From Mesorhizobium sp. M9A.F.Ca.ET.002.03.1.2 (GTDB taxonomy: Bacteria > Pseudomonadota > Alphaproteobacteria > Rhizobiales > Rhizobiaceae), in contig NZ_CP034443.1 of assembly GCF_003952365.1 (NCBI RefSeq), forward strand, positions 799,001 through 863,000: a stretch of 64,000 nucleotides of DNA. The letters are read 5' to 3'. Positions 46,296 through 55,125 of this stretch are shown here, piece after piece (position 1 is the stretch's first letter; each line of letters begins with the position of its first letter). Both the position numbers and the translations under genes were made by a program. Below the pieces are notes generated by a model. That model searched no databases, was not told where the DNA came from, and saw only the letters and a list, made by a program, of their open reading frames with translations.

Positions 46296-47569
46296 AATCC
46301 CCGGATGATCTTTCCTGCAGCAATGCGCCCCGCAACAACAGCACCTTCGATGTAGCCCGGGAATGACGGCGACAGTTCCGACGAGGCAAAATGCACCGGT
46401 GGTGCGCCGGCCAGGACTATCCGTTCGGCATCGGTTGCCGTCGCATCGACGATAAGATCGCTGTAGCCGCCGCCGCTCCAGCGATCGTCCGTCCAGTCGC
46501 GATAGCTGAGATCGAGCATGTTGGCGGCCTCGGCGCCGAGCGCCTCCTCCAGCCTCGTCGTCACCTCAGCGCGCAACGCCGCGTCGCCGAGCTCACGCCA
46601 GCTCAGGGCCAGCGGCCCGCCGACGAAGACGACCAGCGCGGCATGGTCGCTGTCCTTGCTGACGTCGCAGGCAAACAGCCCTGGCAGATCGCGCCACATC
46701 ACCACGCCGCTCAAGCCCTTGTCGCGCCAGAAGGCGCTGGAATAACGCGCCAGCACCTTGATCACCGCGCCGCTTTGCCAAACGCCGAGCGCCCTTCCCA
46801 GGCCAGCCGGCAGTGGCGGTGCAAAGTCCAGTTTCGAGGCCGTCATCGGCGGCACGGCGACCAGTGCCATCCGTGCTTCGATCGAGCCCGTCGCCGTGAC
46901 CAGGCTAACCCCTTCCGGCCGGTGCTCGATGGTCTCAACCGGCGTGCTCAGCCGCACACGATCGCCAAGATCGCTGGCCAGATCGTCCGCCAGCGACTGC
47001 ATGGTTTCGCGCACGAAATATTGCAGCTCCGACCCCTCGTTGGTGATGCGGCGATCATTGTCGATCAGGTGCCACAGCGGCAGTTTTTCGAGCCCTTGGC
47101 ACCACAGCCCTTCGATCATCGAACGGAAAGCAGCCTTGGCCTCGTCAGGATCGGTCTGGCGATCGAGCCAGGCGGCGACGGTCAATCCGGCAATGGCCGG
47201 ATCGTCCGGCGCAACCGCGTTCATGCGGTCGCGGATCGCCATGGAGGCCTCGTAGGTTCGCTCGGCTTGCCGCGCGCTCATCCGCGGCTGGGTGACGAAT
47301 TCCCCCTCGACATAGGTCTCGACCAGTGTCTTGCCGCTCGCCTGCAGCAGCGCCATCAGTTCCGGCATATCCTCGCACAGGAACTGGCCGCCGCTGTCGA
47401 ACCGTTGGCCGAGCCCGTTTCGCCCGGACTCCACGCGCCCGCCGACACGATCGCGCGCTTCGAGCAGCACGAAATCGATACCGGCCTTCTTCAGTTCATG
47501 CGCAGCCGACAGGCCGGTGAAGCCGGCGCCGACGATGACGACGTCGGTTCTTTCGATCCCGCTCTTCAA
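46259..47569 (-). CDS. Flavin monoamine oxidase-type amine oxidase
   Basis: A 436-aa FAD enzyme. VVIVGAGFTGLSAAHELKKAG binds the ADP part of FAD, ARDRVGGRV is the typical second motif, and the C-terminal PSFPGYIEGAVVAGRIAAG closes the flavin site. It likely oxidises a primary or secondary amine to an aldehyde, releasing H2O2. The start is TTG at 47569, overlapping the preceding TGA as TTGA; no ATG or GTG lies nearer the first strand. It is the last gene of a minus-strand group with the binding protein and probably BetI-like and methyltransferase genes. Confidence 0.87.
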   Translation of the reverse strand: MKSGIERTDVVIVGAGFTGLSAAHELKKAGIDFVLLEARDRVGGRVESGRNGLGQRFDSGGQFLCEDMPELMALLQASGKTLVETYVEGEFVTQPRMSARQAERTYEASMAIRDRMNAVAPDDPAIAGLTVAAWLDRQTDPDEAKAAFRSMIEGLWCQGLEKLPLWHLIDNDRRITNEGSELQYFVRETMQSLADDLASDLGDRVRLSTPVETIEHRPEGVSLVTATGSIEARMALVAVPPMTASKLDFAPPLPAGLGRALGVWQSGAVIKVLARYSSAFWRDKGLSGVVMWRDLPGLFACDVSKDSDHAALVVFVGGPLALSWRELGDAALRAEVTTRLEEALGAEAANMLDLSYRDWTDDRWSGGGYSDLIVDATATDAERIVLAGAPPVHFASSELSPSFPGYIEGAVVAGRIAAGKIIRGFQSAIATSASGS

Positions 47570-48648
47570 TAGCCGGCCTTGATCTTCTCGAACTCCTCGA
47601 TCATCCGCTGCTTGAGCTCCGAGGGCACCGGCGACTGGAACAGCGTCTTGTCGACGAATTTCTGCACGTCGTCGTAGCCCTTTTCCCTCAGCATAGCCTG
47701 ATCGACACCGGCCATGCCCTTGGCGTTGGCCTGGCCGTAACCCCAGTCCGTGACAAGGACCTTGGCGACTTCGGGATCGTTGATTGCGTTCAGATAGTCA
47801 TAGGCCTTGTCGGTGTTGCCCGGCGCGTCCTTGAACAGCACGTAGCCGCAGACCCAGGTCGAAATGCCTTCGTCCGTGTCCTTCTTGGCCTTGATCGGCA
47901 CGCCGGCGGCGACCGACTGCACCGTCGCGTCGTTCCACGCCCAGGCAAGGTCAACCTCGCCGCCGCCCAATTGCTGGACGATGTCGGTGCTGTCGGTCCA
48001 GTAGGCGCGGACATTCTTGTGCACCTGGCGCAGGAAGTCGGACGCCTGCTTGAACTGGTCATCCGTCATCTTGGTCCAGTCCTTGAGGCCGATCGCCAGC
48101 GAGGCCAGCGCATAGGCGTCGTCGACATTGTCGCCGATAGAGACCCTGCCCTCGAACTTGGGATCGGCGAAGGCCTTCAGCGAACGGACATCCTTTTCGT
48201 CCACCTTGTCGGAATTGTAGGTGAGCTGCGTGTTGCCCCAGTCCCAGGGCATGAACCAGGCCTTGCCGTCAGCGGTGGTGGCGAGATCCTTCATCGCCAT
48301 GATGCCGGGATTGAGGTCGCTCCAACCGGATATCTTCGAGGTGTCGAGCGGTTGCAGCAGACCCGCCTCGCGCCATTTCACCACGCTTTGCGAACAGGGA
48401 TGGCCGAGATCGGCCTTGAAGCCGGAGCGGGCCTTTTCGAATGCCTCGTCCTCGTCGCCAAAGAAGGTGAAGGTCGGCGAGTCGCCATTCTTCTCGACGT
48501 ATTTCTGGTGGAAACCGGGGTCCTCGTAGCCGGACCAGTCGAACACGATCAGGTCCTTGTCCGCGGCAACCGCAAGCGCTGCGACTGAGGCCGCCAGCGT
48601 TCCTGCCAGCGCCAATGTCAATGTCAGGCGTCGGGTCATGGTCTTCAT
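47566..48648 (-). CDS. Polyamine-type ABC transporter substrate-binding protein (PotD type)
   Basis: A 360-aa periplasmic protein with a Sec signal (LTLTLALAGTLAASVAALAV, cleavage near AADKD) and PotD-like features: LIVFDWSGYED, WFMPWDWGNTQLTYN, LAWAWNDATVQ. It should deliver substrate to the permeases encoded on the other strand at 43417-45169, so the importer is split over two operons. The ATG at 48648 starts the signal peptide; an earlier in-frame ATG at 48681 would add a charged tail and overlap the previous gene's stop. Confidence 0.9.
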   Translation of the reverse strand: MKTMTRRLTLTLALAGTLAASVAALAVAADKDLIVFDWSGYEDPGFHQKYVEKNGDSPTFTFFGDEDEAFEKARSGFKADLGHPCSQSVVKWREAGLLQPLDTSKISGWSDLNPGIMAMKDLATTADGKAWFMPWDWGNTQLTYNSDKVDEKDVRSLKAFADPKFEGRVSIGDNVDDAYALASLAIGLKDWTKMTDDQFKQASDFLRQVHKNVRAYWTDSTDIVQQLGGGEVDLAWAWNDATVQSVAAGVPIKAKKDTDEGISTWVCGYVLFKDAPGNTDKAYDYLNAINDPEVAKVLVTDWGYGQANAKGMAGVDQAMLREKGYDDVQKFVDKTLFQSPVPSELKQRMIEEFEKIKAGY

Positions 48649-48677
48649 TGCTGTTCCATCCTCTTTTTTTGATTGTT

Positions 48678-49385
48678 TCATGCCGTCTTGGGGCCGCTGG
48701 CCCATGGATAATGCCTTGGAAATGCAGCCGACAGGAATTCGTTGGCCGACTGCAACGCTGTCTCGCGGGTGGTGTCCTCGGTGCCCATCATCAGGCGCAG
48801 CCACAGCCCCTCCAGCAAGGCACAGAGCGCCAGCGCCATGACGTGCGGCTCGAAGGCATAGCCGCCGCTTTGCTTGAGCGTCGCGCAAAGGTCGATGAAG
48901 ACGTTCTGATAGGCCGCGTCGCGCGCGCCGCACAGCGCCTGATAGGTCGGGCGCGACTTGGCCTCGCCCCAGAAGGCGCACCAGGCGGCCAGCTTGCGCT
49001 TGTTGCAGATTGAACGGTCGAAATCGGCGGCGACCAGAGCCCGCAGTTGGCGGGCGGGATCATCGCCAGCCTTGGTGAGCGCAGCGCGCCAGTGTGCGGC
49101 ATATTCATCGGCCATATATTGCAGCGTGGCGACGAGCAGCTTCTCCTTGCTCTCGAAGTGAAAATTGACGATCCCGCGCGACAGGCCGGCGCCATCGGCG
49201 ACATCGGCCATCGTCGTCTCCGAATAGCCGCGCTTGGCCAGCGAATCGATTGTCGCCTCGATCAGCTGAAGCTGCCTGACTTCCTTCGACGCCTTGCGGC
49301 CGCGTTTTTCGGGCTCGTTTTTCCGCGTTGATTCAAGGAGGGCGTCCCTGGCTTCAGCTTTCATGGGCGTGATGGTCTCCAGCAT
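48678..49385 (-). CDS. BetI-like TetR-family repressor
   Basis: A 235-aa regulator. The first 30 residues are a charged tail; then KEVRQLQLIEATIDSLAKRG and the helix-turn-helix MADVADGAGLSRGIVNFHF. The ligand domain shares order and wording with BetI: LRALVAADFDRSICNKRKLAAWCAFWGEA and LLEGLWLRLM. BetI represses choline-to-betaine genes and is relieved by choline. The three TTGAA-N6-TTCAA boxes in this region are its probable operators. ATG at 49385 is listed; 49364 is a possible alternative. Confidence 0.88.
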   Translation of the reverse strand: MLETITPMKAEARDALLESTRKNEPEKRGRKASKEVRQLQLIEATIDSLAKRGYSETTMADVADGAGLSRGIVNFHFESKEKLLVATLQYMADEYAAHWRAALTKAGDDPARQLRALVAADFDRSICNKRKLAAWCAFWGEAKSRPTYQALCGARDAAYQNVFIDLCATLKQSGGYAFEPHVMALALCALLEGLWLRLMMGTEDTTRETALQSANEFLSAAFPRHYPWASGPKTA

Positions 49386-49391
49386 CGCCGG

Positions 49392-50186
49392 CTATCCAAC
49401 CGGCTTTCGACCGCGAAGATGAGTGGGACGGTGCTCGCCACTGTCAAGAACCTTCTGCATGGCTTTCCAGGTTCGTATGTTCTTGTCGACATAGGCCGGC
49501 CCGACCGCAGCCGCGACCGTCGGGTAGAGCGGTCCCTTGAGGCGCCTCAATTCCTCTCGCGCGACGTCGCGATACCAGGGATTGCGGTCGCGCACGGTGA
49601 TGTCGGCAAAGCCTGCCCGGCGCATCGCTTGCGTATAGCGCGCCGGTGACGCCATGGCGAAGGAAAGGCCCTCGGCGGCGATATAGGCCTTCATGTCAGG
49701 TGAAGGCTCGCCATCATGCGAGATCATCCAGTTCGATGCCGCGAAGACACCGCCCGGCTTCAGCACACGGAAGATCTCGGCAAACAAGGCATCCTTGTCG
49801 GATATATGCAGCAGCGCATCCTTGGAGAACACGACATCGAAGGAGCTGTCGGCGAAGGGCAACGGTCCCGGCGGCGTCTGAACGAAGTTGGCGCGATCGG
49901 AAAGCCCGCGTGTTACAGCCCTTTGCCTGGCCATCTCGATCACCGGTCGCTCGACATCGCAGCCAGTGGCGTGGGCAGCACCGTGACGCTCGACCAGATG
50001 CAGCGTGATGCCGCCGGAGCCGCAGCCTATGTCGAGGATCGCCCTACCGTTGAGCTTGAGCCCTTCGACCACCCGGTCGACCTCATCCGGCCCGCCGGGC
50101 GACAGATAGCCGTCACCCCACAGCGCCTCGAGGAAGCGGATGGCGGTATCGTCATATTCCGGCTCGGCGTCCGCTGTTTCGACCAT
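49392..50186 (-). CDS. SAM-dependent methyltransferase, N-methyltransferase-like
   Basis: A 264-aa class I methyltransferase. [18 protein letters not shown] is the SAM-binding motif [20 protein letters not shown] motif II and [14 protein letters not shown] motif III. The opening, [20 protein letters not shown], recalls phosphoethanolamine and sarcosine/dimethylglycine N-methyltransferases. A methyltransferase among demethylating genes is odd: it may recycle methyl groups, make a compatible solute, or work on a demethylated intermediate. Its stop is 6 bases before the BetI-like start, so they are co-transcribed. Confidence 0.87.
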   Translation of the reverse strand: MVETADAEPEYDDTAIRFLEALWGDGYLSPGGPDEVDRVVEGLKLNGRAILDIGCGSGGITLHLVERHGAAHATGCDVERPVIEMARQRAVTRGLSDRANFVQTPPGPLPFADSSFDVVFSKDALLHISDKDALFAEIFRVLKPGGVFAASNWMISHDGEPSPDMKAYIAAEGLSFAMASPARYTQAMRRAGFADITVRDRNPWYRDVAREELRRLKGPLYPTVAAAVGPAYVDKNIRTWKAMQKVLDSGEHRPTHLRGRKPVG

Positions 50187-50260
50187 CAGACCTCAGTCCC
50201 AAGCCCATACCGAATGTCGGCAAAGCCTAGCGCATGTCAGCGAAAACGCAACACTGTTTG

Positions 50261-50276
50261 TTGAACATTCATTCAA
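50261..50276. promoter_or_regulatory. BetI-like box 3, methyltransferase/flavoprotein divergent promoter
   Basis: TTGAACATTCATTCAA: perfect TTGAA/TTCAA arms. It lies 74 bases upstream of the methyltransferase start and 98 bases upstream of the flavoprotein start, placed to control both, and through the first the repressor gene itself. Confidence 0.75.
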
Positions 50277-50374
50277 TATGGCTGGACATAGTGGCCGCTG
50301 CCATGCGAAATTTCACGCACCTCGCAGCAGATCGCGCGAAATCAGGGTCGGGCAGAAATGAGGGTTGGGCCACG

Positions 50375-51994
50375 ATGAAAGCCTGGGATGCGATCGTCAT
50401 CGGCGGCGGGCATAACGGTCTGGTCAATGCCTGCTACCTGCAGCGCGCCGGGCTCGACGTGCTGGTCGTAGAAAAGAACGGTTGGGTCGGCGGCGCTGCC
50501 ACCAGCAGGGAATTGACGCCGGGTTTCCTGTATTCCAACTGCTCCTATGTCTGCTCCTTGTTCCGTCCCGAGATCATGCGAGACCTCGAACTGCCGCGTT
50601 TCGGGCTGCAGGTGATCTCCTATGAAGGCGGCGCGGTGTTCACCCGCGACGGCGACTATCTCGCCAACTACCGCGATCACGATGCCCACCGGCGCGAATT
50701 CGCACGCTTTTCCAGGCGTGACGCCGAGGCTTATGACCGCTACGCCCGCGACGTGACGCGGCAATGCCGCTTCATCCAGCCGCTCTTGATGCGCACAGCA
50801 CCCGACCCGACCAGTTTTCGGCCACGCGACCTTGGCGAACTCCTCTATCTCGGCAGAAAGTTCGCCGGGCTATCCGCGGAGGAAATGGCGCTGACGCTGC
50901 GCTTCTGGACCATGTCGATCTCGGACTTCCTCGACGAGTATTTCGAGACCGATGTCATCAAGGCGAATTTCGCGCTGTCCGGCATCATCGGCACCGCGCT
51001 GGGCCCGATGTCGCCGGGCACCGCCTATGTGCTGCTGCATCATTATATGGGCGAGGTCGATGGCTCCGTCGGCGCCTGGGGTTATGCGCGCGGCGGCATG
51101 GGCGCGGTCACCAAGGCGCTCGCGGCGAGCTTCCAGGCCTCCGGCGGAACCATCCGCACCGGCGCCGAGGTTGATCATGTGCTGGTCCGGCGCGGCAAGG
51201 CCAGGGGTGTGGTGCTGGCCGGCGGCGAGGAGATTTATGGCAAGCTCGTCGTTTCCAATGCCGACGTGAAACGCACCTTCCTCAAACTGGTCGAGGAAAA
51301 GGAATTGCCCGACATCTTCCTGCGCCGGGTCAGGAACTTCAAGATCCGCGGCTCGTCGGGCAAGGTCAATATCGCGCTGGATTCGCTGCCCGAATTCCCG
51401 GCGCTGCCGAAGGATTCGCCGGTCTATCGCGGCGATATGCATTTCACCGACTCGGTGGAACGCATGGAGCGCGCCTATGACGACTGGAAGGCCGGGCGCT
51501 GGTCGGCCGACCCTTTCCTGGACATGATGATCCCGACGACGCTCGACCCGACCATGGCCTCGCCCGGCAAGCATTTCATGAGCTGCTTCGTTCAATATGC
51601 GCCACCCAACGTGAACGGCCGCGAGTGGACCGATGCCGACCGCGATGGTTTCGCCGAAAGCGTGATTGCCCAGATATCAGCTTATTCGCCCGGCTTCCGC
51701 GATCGCATCGTCCATATGGAGGTGCGCACGCCGCGTGAGATCGAGGCCGAGGTCGGCCTCACCGAAGGCAATATCTTCCAGGGCGAACTGACCTTCGACC
51801 AGCTTCTGTTCAACCGCCCGGTGCCGGGCTACGCGCAATATCGTTCGCCGGTCGGCGGGCTTTATATGTGCGGCTCCTCGACCCATCCCGGCGGCGGCGT
51901 CATGGGGGCACCCGGCCGCAATGCGGCAGCCGAAATCCTGCGCGACCTCGCCAGGCCAAAGCAGCATATGAGCCCGGCCCATGATATCATTTGA
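50375..51994 (+). CDS. FAD-dependent oxidoreductase, phytoene-desaturase/PYROXD2-like
   Basis: A 539-aa flavoprotein. WDAIVIGGGHNGLVNACYL is the dinucleotide fold, VVEKNGWVGGAA the second motif and GGLYMCGSSTHPGGGVMGAP the C-terminal FAD motif of the CrtI/PYROXD2 group. There are no carotenoid genes here; similar proteins occur in amine and betaine clusters, where their substrates are undefined. ATG at 50375 begins the domain; in-frame sequence further up spans the BetI-like box. It overlaps the next, related gene by 14 bases. Confidence 0.88.
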   Translation: MKAWDAIVIGGGHNGLVNACYLQRAGLDVLVVEKNGWVGGAATSRELTPGFLYSNCSYVCSLFRPEIMRDLELPRFGLQVISYEGGAVFTRDGDYLANYRDHDAHRREFARFSRRDAEAYDRYARDVTRQCRFIQPLLMRTAPDPTSFRPRDLGELLYLGRKFAGLSAEEMALTLRFWTMSISDFLDEYFETDVIKANFALSGIIGTALGPMSPGTAYVLLHHYMGEVDGSVGAWGYARGGMGAVTKALAASFQASGGTIRTGAEVDHVLVRRGKARGVVLAGGEEIYGKLVVSNADVKRTFLKLVEEKELPDIFLRRVRNFKIRGSSGKVNIALDSLPEFPALPKDSPVYRGDMHFTDSVERMERAYDDWKAGRWSADPFLDMMIPTTLDPTMASPGKHFMSCFVQYAPPNVNGREWTDADRDGFAESVIAQISAYSPGFRDRIVHMEVRTPREIEAEVGLTEGNIFQGELTFDQLLFNRPVPGYAQYRSPVGGLYMCGSSTHPGGGVMGAPGRNAAAEILRDLARPKQHMSPAHDII

Positions 51995-53543
51995 CGCAAT
52001 CGTCATTGGTGGTGGCCACAATGGCCTCGTCTCGGCCGCCGTTCTGGCTAAGAGCGGCCGCAAGGTGCTGGTGCTGGAAGCCGCCGACGATGTCGGCGGC
52101 GCGGCGCGCACCGAGGCATTCGCGCCGGGCTTTCGCGTCTCATCCATCGCTCATCTGCTGAACCGCCTGCATCCCGATGTGGTGAAGACGCTGGAACTGG
52201 AAAGGCACGGGCTGGACATTGCGCGCAGCGGCTTCGTGCCGTCCGTGGCGCTGTCGAAGGACGGCCCGCCACTTGTCCTGCACGGCGCCTATGGCGAGAT
52301 GCTGACCGGCGCCACTTCCACCGAGCAGATCGCCTGGAGGGAACTGCGTGCGCAACTGTTGCGCTATGCCGGCATCCTGAAGCCGTTCCTTGCGCGACGG
52401 CCACCCGATCTCAGCGGCATGTCGCTGCTTGAGGCGGCATCGCTCGGTCAGACCGGGCTGGCATTGAAGAAGCTCGGCAAGGAGGACATGCGCGATTTCC
52501 TGCGTGTGCTGCTGATGAACGTCGCCGACCTTCTCGACGAGCAGCTTGCCGACATCAGGCTGAAGGGCCTGCTCGCCTTCGATGCCACGCTCGGCAGTCA
52601 TCTCGGCCCACGCTCGCCGACCTCGCTGCTTGGTCTCTACTATCGGCTGGCCGGGGAAACTGGTGGTGTCGCTGGCGCCCAGACGCTGCCGAAGGGCGGC
52701 ATGGGCGCGGTCGCCGCCGCTATCCGTGCAGCGGCGGAAAGGACCGGCGCTGTGATCCGAACAGCGGCACCCGTGGCGAAGATCATTGTCGAAAAGGGCC
52801 GCGCCGTCGGCATTGCACTCGACAATGGCGAGGAAATTCGAGCCAGAACGATCGTCTCCGCCATCAATCCGGCGACCACTGTCCTCGACCTTGTCGGGCC
52901 ACACGAGATCGACACCGGCTTTGTCCGCAAGGTGAAAAACATCCGCATGAAGGGCGATGCGGCAAAGCTTCATCTGGCACTCGACCGGCAGCCTGAATTC
53001 ACCGGCGTCGATGCCGCGGGCCACAAAGGTCGTCTGGTCATCGCGCCCTCGCCCGATCATGTCGAGCGCGCCTTCAACCCATCGAAATACGGCGAGTTCT
53101 CGCCCGAACCGGTAATGGAGATCACGCTGCCCAGCCTTGCCGATCCGTCGCTGACGCCCGATGCCTGTGTGCTGTCGGCCGTGGTGCAATACGCGCCCTA
53201 TGCACTCAAGGAAGGCTGGGGCGACGGCAGGCCGAAGTTCCTCAAGGCGATCATGGCCCAGCTCGAAACCTATGCGCCCGGGATCGGCAAGACAGTGCGC
53301 CATGCCGAGTTGCTGACACCGGCCGACATCGAGGCACGCTACCGGATGCCGGGCGGTCACTGGCACCACGGCGAACTGCAGGCCGACCAGATGCTGATGT
53401 CGCGTCCCGTCTCAGGCTGGTCAGGCTATGACACGCCGGTCGAAGGGCTGTTCCTCGCCGGCGCCGGCTCGCATCCTGGCGGCGGCGTTTCCGGCGCGCC
53501 CGGCTTGAATGCCGCGCGGCGCATCATCGCGATGAAGGGGTAG
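51981..53543 (+). CDS. FAD-dependent oxidoreductase, paralogue of the preceding gene
   Basis: A 520-aa flavoprotein with the same architecture: FDAIVIGGGHNGLVSAAVL, VLEAADDVGGAARTE and GLFLAGAGSHPGGGVSGAPG. Despite the shared order of motifs the two are well diverged, so the pair may form a heteromer or oxidise successive intermediates. The 14-base overlap with its neighbour points to coupled translation. Confidence 0.88.
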   Translation: MISFDAIVIGGGHNGLVSAAVLAKSGRKVLVLEAADDVGGAARTEAFAPGFRVSSIAHLLNRLHPDVVKTLELERHGLDIARSGFVPSVALSKDGPPLVLHGAYGEMLTGATSTEQIAWRELRAQLLRYAGILKPFLARRPPDLSGMSLLEAASLGQTGLALKKLGKEDMRDFLRVLLMNVADLLDEQLADIRLKGLLAFDATLGSHLGPRSPTSLLGLYYRLAGETGGVAGAQTLPKGGMGAVAAAIRAAAERTGAVIRTAAPVAKIIVEKGRAVGIALDNGEEIRARTIVSAINPATTVLDLVGPHEIDTGFVRKVKNIRMKGDAAKLHLALDRQPEFTGVDAAGHKGRLVIAPSPDHVERAFNPSKYGEFSPEPVMEITLPSLADPSLTPDACVLSAVVQYAPYALKEGWGDGRPKFLKAIMAQLETYAPGIGKTVRHAELLTPADIEARYRMPGGHWHHGELQADQMLMSRPVSGWSGYDTPVEGLFLAGAGSHPGGGVSGAPGLNAARRIIAMKG

Positions 53544-53546
53544 GTC

Positions 53547-53600
53547 ATGATTGTTCATTTCGACAAGGCCGCGCTCTGCGGCGAAGGAACGTCGTCATGA
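53547..53600 (+). CDS. Possible 17-codon coupling peptide before the GcvT-like gene
   Basis: An ATG 3 bases after the flavoprotein stop opens 17 codons (MIVHFDKAALCGEGTSS) whose TGA overlaps the GcvT-like start as ATGA. GAAGGGG lies upstream. It might pass ribosomes on to the next gene, whose own ribosome site is weak (GAAGGA). It may equally be chance. Confidence 0.3.
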   Translation: MIVHFDKAALCGEGTSS

Positions 53601-54844
53601 CCCGCCAGCTCAACATCAACCCTTCGGCCCGTAATATTGCCCAATCCCATTTCCGCACCTTGCGGCGCGGCACGCCGTTCCAACCGCGCATCGATGCGCT
53701 GGCCAGGACCAACGACTGGTACAATTGGGCCGGCTACCGTGCCCCGCATTCGCTGTGGGACGAGGAGCTCGAATATTTCGCCATCCGCAGCCAGGCGGCC
53801 TTGTTCGACATCTCGCCGATGACGAAATACCGCATCGCCGGGCCGGACGCCGAGGCCTTCCTCAATCGCGTCACGTTGCGCGACGTAACCAAGCTGAAGT
53901 CGGGCCGCGTCCACTACACCGCCTGGTGCGACGACGAGGGTTTCGTCCTCGACGACGGCACGTTGTTCCGCCTGTCGCCGACGCGGTTCCGGCTGTGCTC
54001 GCAAGAACGGCATCTGCCCTGGTTGCTCGACAGCGCCATAGGTTTCGATGTGACGGTCGAAGAAGAAACCGAAGCCGTCGCCGGTCTGGCATTGCAAGGA
54101 CCGACCGCCTTCGCCGTGCTGCGCGATGCCGGTTTCGCCGGCATCGAAAATCTGAAGGTCTTCGACCTCGCCGACTTCCCACATGACGGCAGCCCCCAGG
54201 GAAACAGCCAAGTCACCATCTCGCGCACCGGTTTCACCGGCGATCTCGGCTACGAACTGTTCGTGCCGCCTGAGCAGGCACTCAGCCTTTGGGACCGGCT
54301 GATGGCGGCTGGCGAATTACGCGGTATCCGTGCCATCGGCTACACGGCGCTCAACCGCGCCCGGCTCGAAGCCGGCTTGATCGTCGCCAATTCCGACTTC
54401 GTCACCTCCGAGCACGCCATCCGCGCCGACCGCTTGCGCATGCCGGACGAAATCGGTCTCGGTTTCATGGTCGACCTCGAGAAAGGCCATTTCAACGGCC
54501 GCCGCGCCATCCTCGAAGCTCGCGCCAGACGCAGGCTGCGGCATGTGCTGGTCGGGCTGGAAATCGAAGGCAACATTCCGGCCGAGCATGCCATCGTCTA
54601 CTACAGGAAAAGCCGGGAGGTCGGGCTGATCAGCGCCGCCATGTGGTCGCCGATGGCCAAGCGCAACATCGCCATCGCCTCGCTAACGCGACCGTTCGGC
54701 GATACGATCGTCGACGACCTCTGGGTCGAAATCTACGCCATGCGCGAGTTGCAGTACCAGAAGCTGATGAAGCGGGCCAAGGTGGTGCCGCGACCCTTCA
54801 TCCGGCTCGACCGCCGCACCGCCGATCCACCGGCGGATTTCTGA
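53597..54844 (+). CDS. GcvT-like aminomethyltransferase, folate-dependent
   Basis: A 415-aa protein of the GcvT/DMGO/DmdA superfamily. Segments include AALFDISPMTKYRIAGPDAEAF (in part), GFVLDDGTLFRLSPTRF, VTISRTGFTGDLGYELF, ALNRARLEAGL and the C-terminal barrel. The family moves one-carbon units from methylamine groups or sulfonium compounds to tetrahydrofolate. In this cluster it probably takes the methyl or methylene carbon set free by the flavoproteins. It is not part of a glycine cleavage operon. Confidence 0.9.
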   Translation: MTRQLNINPSARNIAQSHFRTLRRGTPFQPRIDALARTNDWYNWAGYRAPHSLWDEELEYFAIRSQAALFDISPMTKYRIAGPDAEAFLNRVTLRDVTKLKSGRVHYTAWCDDEGFVLDDGTLFRLSPTRFRLCSQERHLPWLLDSAIGFDVTVEEETEAVAGLALQGPTAFAVLRDAGFAGIENLKVFDLADFPHDGSPQGNSQVTISRTGFTGDLGYELFVPPEQALSLWDRLMAAGELRGIRAIGYTALNRARLEAGLIVANSDFVTSEHAIRADRLRMPDEIGLGFMVDLEKGHFNGRRAILEARARRRLRHVLVGLEIEGNIPAEHAIVYYRKSREVGLISAAMWSPMAKRNIAIASLTRPFGDTIVDDLWVEIYAMRELQYQKLMKRAKVVPRPFIRLDRRTADPPADF

Positions 54845-54846
54845 CC

Positions 54847-55107
54847 ATGACCGACGAGACAGACAAGCCCGACGTCGATGGCGAGACCACCGAACAGTGG
54901 GAACTGATCAACACGCCGCTCGGCGAAAAATGGTCGGGCCGCACGCGCTACGCAGCCGCCATGTTCTTCTACAAGCACGGCGAGATGAGTGCCGAAGCAC
55001 TGGAAGTCTACCGAATCTGCGCCCGGTTGGATTCGGAAAATCCGCTGCCGATCATCCGTGACCGCGGCGTCGGCCAGGACTGGCTGAGGCGTATGGGTTT
55101 CGAATAA
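54847..55107 (+). CDS. Small conserved-looking protein of the amine cluster
   Basis: An 86-aa soluble protein 2 bases after the GcvT-like stop. It is acidic at its start (TDETDKPDVDGETTEQWELI) and then contains GEKWSGRTRYAAAMFFYKHG and VYRICARLDSENPLPIIRD. There is no signal peptide, membrane segment or metal motif. Tight spacing implies co-translation with the GcvT-like enzyme; it could be a subunit or accessory factor. No family is recognised. Confidence 0.75.
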   Translation: MTDETDKPDVDGETTEQWELINTPLGEKWSGRTRYAAAMFFYKHGEMSAEALEVYRICARLDSENPLPIIRDRGVGQDWLRRMGFE

Positions 55108-55125
55108 CCGAACAGGCGGTTGCCC

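Noticed and set aside
50375..53543. Carotenoid (phytoene) desaturase pair
   Set aside because: No other carotenoid genes are present, and the genes lie in an amine regulon with a shared operator; PYROXD2-like amine or unknown oxidoreductases fit better.
53597..54844. Glycine cleavage T protein
   Set aside because: No gcvH or gcvP is linked; neighbours are amine-oxidising flavoproteins, so a GcvT-like demethylase role is more likely.
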